Assembly (NCBI GenBank): GCA_900548695.1
Contig: URLC01000001.1
Span: 248,001 to 312,000 of the forward strand
DNA length: 64,000 nucleotides
Direction of reading: 5' to 3'
DNA from: an uncultured Mycoplasmatota bacterium
GTDB taxonomy: Bacteria; Bacillota_I; Bacilli_A; RF39; UBA660
A model generated the notes under the pieces. It had not been told where the DNA came from and searched no databases. It saw nothing but the letters and a program-made list of their open reading frames with translations. The translations under genes and the position numbers were made by a program. Positions 9,026-16,477 of this stretch are shown piece after piece (within the stretch, counting starts at the first letter, position 1; every line of letters starts with the position of its first letter).

Positions 9026-10321
9026 ATGAATTATGCAATATTTAGAAGTGAACCTATTATGACTATGCACGATCTAGCACAAATTGGTTCTCATAATCAA
9101 AGAGAAAAGAAAGCATACAATTCTAATCCTGATATAAGAGTTGAAGATAGCTATAAAAATTTAGAATTAGTACCATTAAATTACAAATATGTTAAAAAAT
9201 TTAAAGAGATAACAAAAGAGTATGAAAAACAACATAATGAAAAACAAAAAACTGAAAGAAAAGAAAGACAAAGAAGTTATACCCAAATGCTTAATCAATC
9301 AAGAAATTGTGTAGCAGATGAATTATTATTTACTGCTTCACCTAAATTCTTTGAAAATATGAGTAATGATCATTTAATGAAGTGGGCAAATACTTGTATG
9401 GAGTTTGTTTATAATGATTTAGGTTATAAGAAAGAACAAATACTTCACGCGACTATTCATTTAGATGAAAAATCACCACATATTCATTGTGTAGTAGTAC
9501 CACTTGTTAAAAAATTAGATAAAAGAACTAATACTGAAAGATGGACAATATCAAAAAAGCAATTTATAAAAGATAAAATACATCTATCTCAATTACAAGA
9601 TAAGTATCACGAACGATTAACTGAAAAAGGATTTGATTTAGAAAGAGGTATTAAAGGAAGTGGTAGAGAACATTTAAAAACAAAAGAATTAAAGAAAACA
9701 ACCAGATATTATGAAAATAAAGTGGAAAATATTAATAAAAATTTAGAACAAGCCATAAGCGATTTAAATGATAAAATGAAATCTAGTAAAAATACTATTT
9801 TTGGTAATGAATATATTAAGGTTAAAAACGAAACCTTTGAATCTATGAATAATGTTATTAAAGAAACTAAAAAAGTATTAGAATTTCAACCTAAAATAGA
9901 ACAATTATTTAATGAAGTAAAAACATTTACTAAAAGTCATCAAATACTAGAAAAAGAAAATACAAATTTAAAAAAAGAAGTTAAATCTCTTACTACTAGA
10001 AATCAAACCTTGACTGATGAAAATAATAAATTAAGAACCTATATTGAAGCAATATTAGAAGCAATTAAAAAATTTTTTAGAAAGATATTACAATTTGGTA
10101 ATGAAAAGGCAAAAGACGAAACAACTCTTGAAGTTAAAGATTATTATGATAATAATGATTTTGATATGAATGATGTAATTAAAATATCTAGAGGAACAAC
10201 TAAACAAGATGAATTATTTGATTATGTAGAGGCACCAGATTATTTAAAAACAAGAGTTAAGGATATAGATGAATTAGAAAAAGATTATGAGAAATCTGAT
10301 GACTTTGATTTAAGTAGATAA
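9026..10321 (+). CDS. mob: MobV-family relaxase (plasmid recombination/mobilization protein)
   Basis: 431 residues. The N-terminal Mob_Pre domain carries the metal-binding HLDEKSPHIH motif (residues 145-154), characteristic of MobV relaxases that nick and covalently hold the DNA strand at oriT during mobilization. The C-terminal third is predicted coiled coil (about residues 230-350), usual for dimerization in this family. ATG 9026 has GAGGAG upstream. No coupling protein or secretion genes are present in the element, so it needs a helper. Confidence 0.93.
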   Translation: MNYAIFRSEPIMTMHDLAQIGSHNQREKKAYNSNPDIRVEDSYKNLELVPLNYKYVKKFKEITKEYEKQHNEKQKTERKERQRSYTQMLNQSRNCVADELLFTASPKFFENMSNDHLMKWANTCMEFVYNDLGYKKEQILHATIHLDEKSPHIHCVVVPLVKKLDKRTNTERWTISKKQFIKDKIHLSQLQDKYHERLTEKGFDLERGIKGSGREHLKTKELKKTTRYYENKVENINKNLEQAISDLNDKMKSSKNTIFGNEYIKVKNETFESMNNVIKETKKVLEFQPKIEQLFNEVKTFTKSHQILEKENTNLKKEVKSLTTRNQTLTDENNKLRTYIEAILEAIKKFFRKILQFGNEKAKDETTLEVKDYYDNNDFDMNDVIKISRGTTKQDELFDYVEAPDYLKTRVKDIDELEKDYEKSDDFDLSR

Positions 10322-10496
10322 AAAGATAAAAAATAGTATTGATTTTTTTACTTTTTAGAGTGATAAATATAAGTACAGAAAAACGAGATTTAACCCTATT
10401 AAATCGCCTATATTGGAGTTTTAATGTAAGGTTTAATATCTTATCTGTATCTTAAAATAAATTGCTTTAAATGGCAAAAAAAGAAAGGATGATATT

Positions 10497-10892
10497 ATGT
10501 TATTAAGTAATAATACTAAAAATGTTATAACATTAGTTAATATGGTAGATAAGTTAAATGATATTGATAAAGTTAGATTAGCAATAAATTTATTTGAAGA
10601 TTTAGGATTTGTACCAAATTATAATGTTGATAATTTTATTAAGTTATTTCAAGAAGTATTATTAATACTTGATCCTAACTCTAAAAAGTTAATCACCAAC
10701 TTTGCTAAATATAATAATCTACTATTTATTTCAGCAAAGTATATGGAATTATCATTATTGGAAAAACAAAAGTTTTCTGTTGAAATTTTATTTAATATTT
10801 TTCAATATGATTTTAATAATAATGAAATTAATATTAAAGTTAATTATCAATTAAATGTATATGACTATTATTATTCATTAAATATAATATAA
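10497..10892 (+). CDS. Hypothetical protein
   Basis: 131 residues, Asn/Leu/Ile/Tyr-rich, mostly helical, no membrane segment or recognisable motif. AAAGGA precedes the ATG. The 175-nt gap after mob contains a perfect 7-bp hairpin (10387-10405) but no gene. A strong bidirectional terminator overlaps its stop codon. Family not recognised. Confidence 0.65.
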   Translation: MLLSNNTKNVITLVNMVDKLNDIDKVRLAINLFEDLGFVPNYNVDNFIKLFQEVLLILDPNSKKLITNFAKYNNLLFISAKYMELSLLEKQKFSVEILFNIFQYDFNNNEINIKVNYQLNVYDYYYSLNII

Positions 10893-10932
10893 AAGCGAGA
10901 ATATGTCATTTTTATAGCATACTCTCGCTTTT
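10891..10932. terminator. Bidirectional terminator
   Basis: 15-bp stem with one mismatch (10891-10905 with 10918-10932), 12-nt loop, A run on one side and T run on the other. It separates the convergent genes 10497(+) and 10932(-). Confidence 0.85.
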
Positions 10933-11381
10933 TATCTATTAATTTTAGAATTATTCGTTCTGCCAACTACCCAATCCATTGATACATTATAGGTTTTACA
11001 TATATAGTATAAATTCGTTGTGTTAATTAAATAGTTACCTGTTTCATAACCACTATAAGTAGTTTGTGAAATTTTGCAATCATCAGATAATTTTTGTTGG
11101 GAAATTCCTAATTTGTTTCTTAATTCTTTTAGTTTTTTACTTATTTTAATTTTGTCAGTTGTAAATTTCCCATATTTAATATTATTTCTTATTAAACCAC
11201 ATACGAAATCCAATGAATAATCATACATATTACAAAATTTAATAAGTTTTGGTAATGGTATAGAGTCATGGGCAGTTTCCCAAGAGCGAACAGCTGAATC
11301 TGATACTCCAAATATATAACCAAGTTCAGCTTGTGTCATCTCTAATTCTTCTCTACAATATCTTATATTATTATCAAACAT
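10932..11381 (-). CDS. Xre-family regulator with two HTH domains
   Basis: 149 residues with two HTH_XRE domains in tandem: one around residues 6-58 (TQAELGYIFGVSDSAVRSWE) and one around 80-135 (SQQKLSDDCKISQTTYSGYE). ATG 11381 is preceded by GGTGAT on the minus strand; a TTG 12 nt earlier is less likely. Transcribed divergently from the gene at 11490, with a 13-bp palindrome in the shared intergenic region that could be its operator. It probably controls the DGR-side genes of the element; that link is inference. Confidence 0.88.
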   Translation of the reverse strand: MFDNNIRYCREELEMTQAELGYIFGVSDSAVRSWETAHDSIPLPKLIKFCNMYDYSLDFVCGLIRNNIKYGKFTTDKIKISKKLKELRNKLGISQQKLSDDCKISQTTYSGYETGNYLINTTNLYYICKTYNVSMDWVVGRTNNSKINR

Positions 11382-11431
11382 AGTTATCACCAATAATATT
11401 TTCCCATTAAATATTAATTTAACTAAAAAAC

Positions 11432-11462
11432 CGAATACTATTCGTTGAAAATATGTTATAAT
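11432..11462 (+). promoter_or_regulatory. Extended -10 promoter with palindromic operator candidate
   Basis: TGTTATAAT (11454-11462) is an extended -10. The 13-bp palindrome CGAATACTATTCG (11432-11444) covers the -35 position, where a repressor would block polymerase. No good -35 hexamer is present, as expected for an extended -10 promoter. Confidence 0.6.
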
Positions 11463-11489
11463 AATAAAGTAAAGAAAAAGGAGCTAGAT

Positions 11490-11978
11490 ATGAAAAAAGA
11501 AAATTTAAATGAATATGTAAAAAAAATATCAGAAATTTTAGATGACAAAATTAAAATTATTACCTCAATCAAATATTATTATGATTTAGAAGAACTTACT
11601 TCTTCATTAAATAACTTATCTAATGAAGAAGTAGAAAATGTATTAGAACAATTAATTAATGCAAAATTAGAAGAAATACAGAAAAGTAGTAAGGTAGATA
11701 AATTTAGAGAAAATAATAGATTAGTTGATGATGTAACTGAATTTTTTTATGATAATAAAGAAGAAAATGGGACTATTTTTGAAGAAGGCAGTTGTATAGC
11801 GTCTGATTTGATTTTAAAAGTAATTGGTATAAATGGTAGAAAGATTAAATTACCTGTAAAAATTTCATATGTAAAAGAATATTGTATAAGTAATTTGATT
11901 GAGGAAAAAAATATTAGAAAAACATTATTGTGGATAGTTTTAGAACTATCAGTTGTAAGTTATTTTTTAAACAATTAA
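11490..11978 (+). CDS. Hypothetical protein
   Basis: 162 residues from ATG 11490 (AAGGAG upstream; the earlier in-frame start lies within the promoter region). Helical, acidic, soluble, with one hydrophobic C-terminal helix. No motif recognised. First gene of the rightward transcript that leads into the DGR; the following 11979-12100 holds a 6-bp hairpin (CACTTC/GAAGTG) that is a weak terminator candidate. Confidence 0.65.
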   Translation: MKKENLNEYVKKISEILDDKIKIITSIKYYYDLEELTSSLNNLSNEEVENVLEQLINAKLEEIQKSSKVDKFRENNRLVDDVTEFFYDNKEENGTIFEEGSCIASDLILKVIGINGRKIKLPVKISYVKEYCISNLIEEKNIRKTLLWIVLELSVVSYFLNN

Positions 11979-12100
11979 AAATAAAATATATAAGTAGTAG
12001 TTAGCAGTACCTAAATCTACCTTTTTAAGACACTTCTAATACTATGGAAGTGCTTTATATTGTAATTAAGTTATATTTATATAGAAAAGAGCGTGATTTG

Positions 12101-12688
12101 ATGTTACAAGTTAGTAGAACCAACAATCTTAAAGTTCCAAAAACATTAGAAAATACTATTGATAATTTAAATAGTGTTGATGACAAAGTTGCAGTAAAAC
12201 AAGCTCTGGCAACAGCAAATAATCAAAAATTTAATAAGAATAAAGTAAAAGAAAATATTGAAAAAGATGGTGAATTAGAAAGAATTGAAAAGATTCCATT
12301 TAATGCAAACGATTTAATGGTTATTACAGTTGTAAAAAAATTAGGAGCTTATATAATTGCAGTTACTGAAAAATCTCCTGCTAAATATAGAGGTGTGTTT
12401 GTTAATCGCATGCAAAATTTATCATTAGAAATATTAGAGTTGCTTTTACAAGCAAATTTTGTAAGAATAGATTGCTTAGATAATAAAAAAAAGAGAGAAG
12501 AATATCAAAAGGATGCAATAGTAAAGTTAAAAATGCTAGGATATATTTCAATGGTAGCAGAAAATTCAAATTGCATTTTATCTAGGCAATTTAAACAAAT
12601 CTCTATTCAAATTGGTGAATCTATTAACTTAATAGCTGCATGGAAGAAAAGCGACGATTCTAGATGGAACAGTCGTACAAATAATTAA
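12101..12688 (+). CDS. avd: DGR accessory protein, Avd-like four-helix bundle
   Basis: 195 residues. Residues about 65-190 match the Avd/S23-type four-helix bundle: KYRGVFVNRMQNLSLEILE, then a basic helix with REEYQKDAIVKLKMLGY, and a final helix ending in LIAAWKKSD. Avd forms a basic pentameric barrel that binds the reverse transcriptase and template RNA and is required for mutagenic retrohoming in studied DGRs. Here about 64 extra N-terminal residues of unknown role precede the bundle. It lies 91 nt upstream of the template repeat, the usual avd-TR-RT order. Confidence 0.85.
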   Translation: MLQVSRTNNLKVPKTLENTIDNLNSVDDKVAVKQALATANNQKFNKNKVKENIEKDGELERIEKIPFNANDLMVITVVKKLGAYIIAVTEKSPAKYRGVFVNRMQNLSLEILELLLQANFVRIDCLDNKKKREEYQKDAIVKLKMLGYISMVAENSNCILSRQFKQISIQIGESINLIAAWKKSDDSRWNSRTNN

Positions 12689-12696
12689 AGGATTTT

Positions 12697-12766
12697 AAAC
12701 CGAAAGGTTTTTAATTAAGTAAATAATTTATTCTAGCGGCATTGCTAGTTTTGCGCCTTTGGCGCA
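12697..12766 (+). repeat. Three hairpins immediately upstream of the template repeat
   Basis: AAACC-GAAA-GGTTT (12697-12710, GNRA tetraloop), CTAGC/GCTAG (12733-12748) and TGCGCC-TTT-GGCGCA (12752-12766). DGR template RNAs need structured flanks around TR for cDNA priming; these stems are good candidates for that RNA scaffold. Their role is inferred from position. Confidence 0.6.
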
Positions 12767-12779
12767 GGGCTTTGTCTTT

Positions 12780-12858
12780 GTCCGCGCGGTCAATAAGAAT
12801 GGTAATAGGAACAACAAATATAGATACAAACGCAATGGTGTTGTTCGCCCAGATTTGC
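12780..12858 (+). repeat. DGR template repeat (TR)
   Basis: 79-bp non-coding copy of the variable region at 14384-14462, in the same orientation. It holds 27 adenines; 14 of them are replaced in the VR (by C, G or T) while all 52 non-adenine positions are identical. In the VR frame TR is rich in AAT/AAC codons, which adenine mutagenesis can change to many residues without making stops. The 3' end from 12837, GGTGTTGTTCGCCCAG, is invariant and GC-richer, matching an initiation-of-mutagenic-homing element. An inverted repeat (12899-12920, 9-bp stem) lies downstream before the RT gene. Confidence 0.97.
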
Positions 12859-13058
12859 TTTTGAAGAGATTATAAAATCTAAAAAACAGGTCAGAGAAAT
12901 ATATTTTAAGTAAAATATATCAGAACTTTAAAGCAAAGGAATTATTTACTTTTCTAACCGCTATAATAGTGCGGTGGATAGATTTTAGTGCTCACACCAA
13001 CAACGATATGTATGTATTTTTGAAGGTTAAAAAGGGGCACTTTTTTGGTGGTGATTAT

Positions 13059-14087
13059 ATGAATTTAGAAAATATATTTAGCTTTGAAAACTTATATGAT
13101 GCACATAAAAAATGTAGAAAATCAAAACAACATAAAGGTGAAGTTATAAGATTTGAAGTAAATATTTCAGAGAATATTTATAAATTACAAAAAGAAATAA
13201 TATCAAGGAAATATAAAGTAGGAAAATATAAGGAATTTATAATATATGAACCAAAAGAAAGATTAATACAAGCTCTTCCATATAGAGATAGAATTGTATT
13301 AAGATGTTTTTGCGATAATGTTTTAATTCCAAAGATTGAAAAAAAACTAATAAATGATAATGTTGCTTGTAGAAAAGGCAAAGGAACAAAATATGGAATG
13401 GATAGATTGAAATATTTTTTGCAAAAAGAATATTTTAAGAATAATGATAATAAAGTCTATTATTTGAAATGTGATATTCGCAAATATTTTCCTAGCATTA
13501 ACCATAATATTTTAATAAATAATCTAAAAAGGATTGACTTTACAGGTGATGAATTTTGGTTTATAAAAAAAATTATAAATGAACAACCTGATAATTTAGA
13601 AAGAGGGTTAGCATTAGGTAATCAATCAAGTCAATGGTTTGCTTTATACTATCTTGATAAAATTGATAGATTGATCAAAGAAGAATTGCAAATTAAAAGT
13701 TATGTAAGATATATGGATGATTTTATTCTACTTCATCGTGATAAAAAGTATTTACAATATTGTTTAGAAAAAATAAATAATGTTTGTATTGAAAAATTAG
13801 ATTTGGAACTTAATCAAAAAACACAAATAGGACTTGCATATAATGGAATTGATTTTTTAGGTTTTAATCATATTTTAACCAATAGTGGTAAGGTTATTAG
13901 AAAACTTAGGTTTTCATCTAAGCAGAGAATGAGAAAACATATTAAAACCATAAGAAAACTTAAAGATAAATCCATAATTGATGAAGAGTATGTTGGTATG
14001 AGAATTAACGCTTTTAAAGCACATTTAAAACATTCTAATGAAAAGAGTGTGGACAAATTATTATCCAATTTAGATAAAAAAATATAA
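13059..14087 (+). CDS. DGR reverse transcriptase
   Basis: 342 residues. RT palm motifs: catalytic YMDD in YVRYMDDF (D220-D221), LKCDIRKYFPSI earlier as motif A, and GNQSSQW (187-193) at the domain-4 position, where the SQ form is typical of DGR reverse transcriptases rather than group II intron maturases. No maturase, endonuclease or Abi extension. ATG 13059 has GGTGGTGAT upstream; the GTG 90 nt earlier is less likely. In DGRs this enzyme copies the template RNA with adenine-specific errors and the cDNA replaces the VR. It sits 201 nt after TR and 65 nt before the target gene. Confidence 0.95.
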   Translation: MNLENIFSFENLYDAHKKCRKSKQHKGEVIRFEVNISENIYKLQKEIISRKYKVGKYKEFIIYEPKERLIQALPYRDRIVLRCFCDNVLIPKIEKKLINDNVACRKGKGTKYGMDRLKYFLQKEYFKNNDNKVYYLKCDIRKYFPSINHNILINNLKRIDFTGDEFWFIKKIINEQPDNLERGLALGNQSSQWFALYYLDKIDRLIKEELQIKSYVRYMDDFILLHRDKKYLQYCLEKINNVCIEKLDLELNQKTQIGLAYNGIDFLGFNHILTNSGKVIRKLRFSSKQRMRKHIKTIRKLKDKSIIDEEYVGMRINAFKAHLKHSNEKSVDKLLSNLDKKI

Positions 14088-14152
14088 AATTCGCAAAAAT
14101 AGTAAGAAAAAATGATTTCATATGGTAAAATATAGATGTGGTGATGATAAAA

Positions 14153-16075
14153 ATGAATAATCAAGATTTAACTTTATTGTCGGAAGGACAAATTTGGGGT
14201 AATGATAAAGAATCTCAATTAGAAGTAATAAGAAAGTATGGAACAAAAGCTGCAATCACAGATTTATGTGTATTGACAGGTAGCTATTTATGCGAAGATA
14301 CAGATTATAATATTGATGAAGATAGTTCTTTAAAAGGCAGAACTAGTTGGTTTTGGACTAGATCTGATGATAACGATAATGATGTCCGCGCGGTCCGTAA
14401 GTCTGGTAATAGGGGCCTCGAATATAGTTACACTCGCGATGGTGTTGTTCGCCCAGCTTTGCAATCTTCTGTAATTTTTTCTCAAATCTCCCCGAACAGA
14501 GTGAGGGGATACAACGGAACTGAAGAAGTAGAATATGGAGAATATCCACAATATGCTGCTGATTCAAGAATGCAAAGTATATTAGAATCAGAATATAATA
14601 GGGGAATGAATAAAACTGGAAGAAGTTATACATTTGATTCAGTAAAATATGATGATTATGATACAGGATTCAAACCAGTAACTTATGAAGAATATGAATA
14701 TCAAGGAAAGAGATATATTCGTATAAGAGCAAATTCTGATTTTGGTGGAAATAAATTTAAACTTTCAAATGGTGTTGAATATAGAGATGGCGATTGTGTT
14801 TGGCTAGAAGTATCGCCTGTAAAATGGTTAATTGATGATAGAACAGGAATATTAGTTTCAAAATTAGGGTTAGTTTCTGGAATAAGATTTCTTGATAGAA
14901 ATCATAATTATAAAGGTGATTTTAGTAGAACAGAAATGAAGGAATATCTTGATAGATATATGATACGCGATTTGACTCAAACAGCAACATTTACTCGTAT
15001 TCAAGATATGACACCAGAAGAAAAAACTCAATTTGAAGAAGAAAGAAAACAAGCTGAAAAAAGAAGAAATCCTTATGGTTTAAAATTTGGACAAGTTAGT
15101 GAAGAAGAAATTATTAAGGGTGCAATAGAAAGTGGTATAGCAGTATTCTTGCATGGCCCTTCATCAGAAGGTAAATCTGCAAGGGTAAAACAAATAGATC
15201 CTGATTGTGTAATTATTTATCTAAGAAATGCGACACCAGAAAGTTTAAATGGTAAAAGTGTTTACAATCAAGCAACAGGTGAGATGATTGATGTTAAGCC
15301 AAGTTGGTTAAAAAAATTAGAAGAAAAATGCGAAAAAGAGCCAGATAGATTTCATATTGTATTTTTAGATGAAATTACAAATGCACTACCAAGTATTCAA
15401 GGTATAGCATTTAATATAGTATTAGATAGAGAAGTTAATGGTATTTGGAAATTACCAGATAATGCAAGAATTGTTGCAGCAGGAAATGATATGAAAGATT
15501 CATTAGCGGCAAATCAATTAGCAGAACCATTATTTAATAGATTTGCTCATGTTTATATTAAAACAACTGCTGAAAGTTGGTTAAAATGGGCAAGTGAACA
15601 TAATATACACCCTGCTATTTATTCATATATTGCTTATAAAAAAGGCGAAACATTAAGAAGTAAATATGATGGTGAAAAACCTAATGCAGATCCAAGAAAA
15701 TGGGAAATGGCTTCTAAAATGTTATACGCAACAGGAAGTCCAGAAATGTTAAGAGCATTAGTAGGAGAGGATATAACAAGAGAATTTGTACAATTTTGTA
15801 ATCAACAAGTTATAACGCTAGATGATGTAATAAATGAAAATTATACCCAAAGAGACATACAAGCATTAAATACAGCAGAAAGATATGCGACAACTATGGG
15901 ATTATCACAAGTTGATGATAACAACTTAGAAAAAGTAAGAGGTTTTGTTACAGGATTAGGAGCAGAGTTTGGGGCTATTTTTGATGCTTTATGGACACAT
16001 GGCGATGAAAGTAAATTAGAAAGACTTGCAGAAGTAAAACTTGCTGAAATGTCAGAAGGAGGTATAAGAAGATAA
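14153..16075 (+). CDS. DGR target: variable N-terminal domain fused to a MoxR-type AAA+ ATPase
   Basis: 640 residues. Residues about 1-105 look like a C-type-lectin/FGE-like (DUF6273-type) domain: RTSWFWTRS at about 64-72 and GVVRPAL closing the variable segment at 97-103. The VR encodes residues 78-103. A second EVEYGEYPQ/W-rich segment spans about 125-265. The AAA+ module follows: Walker A GPSSEGKS (335-342), Walker B IVFLDEI (D406-E407), sensor-1 VAAGND and an arginine-finger-like LFNRF, as in MoxR ATPases. ATG 14153 follows GGTGAT by 7 nt. The stop overlaps the next ATG (TAATG). Most DGR targets place VR at the C-terminus, so the N-terminal VR joined to a motor is unusual. Likely role: variable recognition coupled to ATP-driven remodelling. 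Confidence 0.93.
   Translation: MNNQDLTLLSEGQIWGNDKESQLEVIRKYGTKAAITDLCVLTGSYLCEDTDYNIDEDSSLKGRTSWFWTRSDDNDNDVRAVRKSGNRGLEYSYTRDGVVRPALQSSVIFSQISPNRVRGYNGTEEVEYGEYPQYAADSRMQSILESEYNRGMNKTGRSYTFDSVKYDDYDTGFKPVTYEEYEYQGKRYIRIRANSDFGGNKFKLSNGVEYRDGDCVWLEVSPVKWLIDDRTGILVSKLGLVSGIRFLDRNHNYKGDFSRTEMKEYLDRYMIRDLTQTATFTRIQDMTPEEKTQFEEERKQAEKRRNPYGLKFGQVSEEEIIKGAIESGIAVFLHGPSSEGKSARVKQIDPDCVIIYLRNATPESLNGKSVYNQATGEMIDVKPSWLKKLEEKCEKEPDRFHIVFLDEITNALPSIQGIAFNIVLDREVNGIWKLPDNARIVAAGNDMKDSLAANQLAEPLFNRFAHVYIKTTAESWLKWASEHNIHPAIYSYIAYKKGETLRSKYDGEKPNADPRKWEMASKMLYATGSPEMLRALVGEDITREFVQFCNQQVITLDDVINENYTQRDIQALNTAERYATTMGLSQVDDNNLEKVRGFVTGLGAEFGAIFDALWTHGDESKLERLAEVKLAEMSEGGIRR
14384..14462 (+). repeat. 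DGR variable repeat (VR)
   Basis: 79 bp in frame with the target gene (codon 78 onward). Relative to TR, nine codons differ: N to R, S, G, L and D; K to E and T; R to S; D to A. Every nucleotide change is at a TR adenine. Flanks 5' of 14384 and 3' of 14462 share no clear similarity with the TR flanks. Confidence 0.97.
14489..14509 (+). repeat. Hairpin downstream of the VR
   Basis: TCCCC/GGGGA 5-bp GC stem with 11-nt loop, starting 27 nt after the VR. Several DGRs have a DNA hairpin just after the VR that raises retrohoming efficiency. This stem is shorter with a larger loop than the best-known example, so the assignment is tentative. Confidence 0.4.
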
Positions 16076-16467
16076 TGGGAGATAAGAAAGAAATATTACT
16101 ATCATATATAAGAGTAAATGTTGCACCAATTTTAGTTGATTTTATATTTGGTAAAGATATAAATGGTGCTGTTGTATTACCTGCCAATGTTGATGTTAAA
16201 GAGTTAAATGGTCATTATGATGGAACTGATTTTATGCCACCAAAATGGCTTAGTGAAATATTAAGTACAAATGCAAGTAAAATTTTAGTGATTGATAAAA
16301 TTGATGCAATAGCAAAAGAAGAACAATTAAAATTCTGTGAATTGTTAGAACATAGAAAAATATCTACATTTGAATTACCAAAAAGTTGTGTGATAATTGT
16401 AACAGCAAACGAAATAAATAAAGATAAGATAAATGAAGAAATATTCTCATTAGTTGCACGAATTTGA
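16075..16467 (+). CDS. Half-AAA protein lacking the P-loop
   Basis: 130 residues that parallel the post-Walker-A part of the MoxR domain encoded just upstream: ELNG and PPKWL correspond to SLNG and KPSWL, then a Walker-B-like ILVIDKID in which the catalytic Glu is Lys, and a sensor-1-like IIVTANE. There is no Walker A motif, so ATP hydrolysis is not expected. It overlaps the target gene by 1 nt (TAATG). It could be a non-catalytic ring subunit or adaptor for the MoxR ATPase. Truncation by mutation is possible, but the tight operon spacing and intact frame argue for a real gene. Confidence 0.75.
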   Translation: MGDKKEILLSYIRVNVAPILVDFIFGKDINGAVVLPANVDVKELNGHYDGTDFMPPKWLSEILSTNASKILVIDKIDAIAKEEQLKFCELLEHRKISTFELPKSCVIIVTANEINKDKINEEIFSLVARI

Positions 16468-16477
16468 GGTATAAGTT

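Noticed and set aside
13059..14087. Group II intron, retron or Abi reverse transcriptase
   Set aside because: No intron domains V/VI, msr-msd structure or Abi helical extension; a matched TR/VR pair settles it as a DGR enzyme.
14330..14633. Minus-strand frames across the VR
   Set aside because: Antisense shadows of the target gene; the product is not conserved in type and the VR mutations fit the plus frame.
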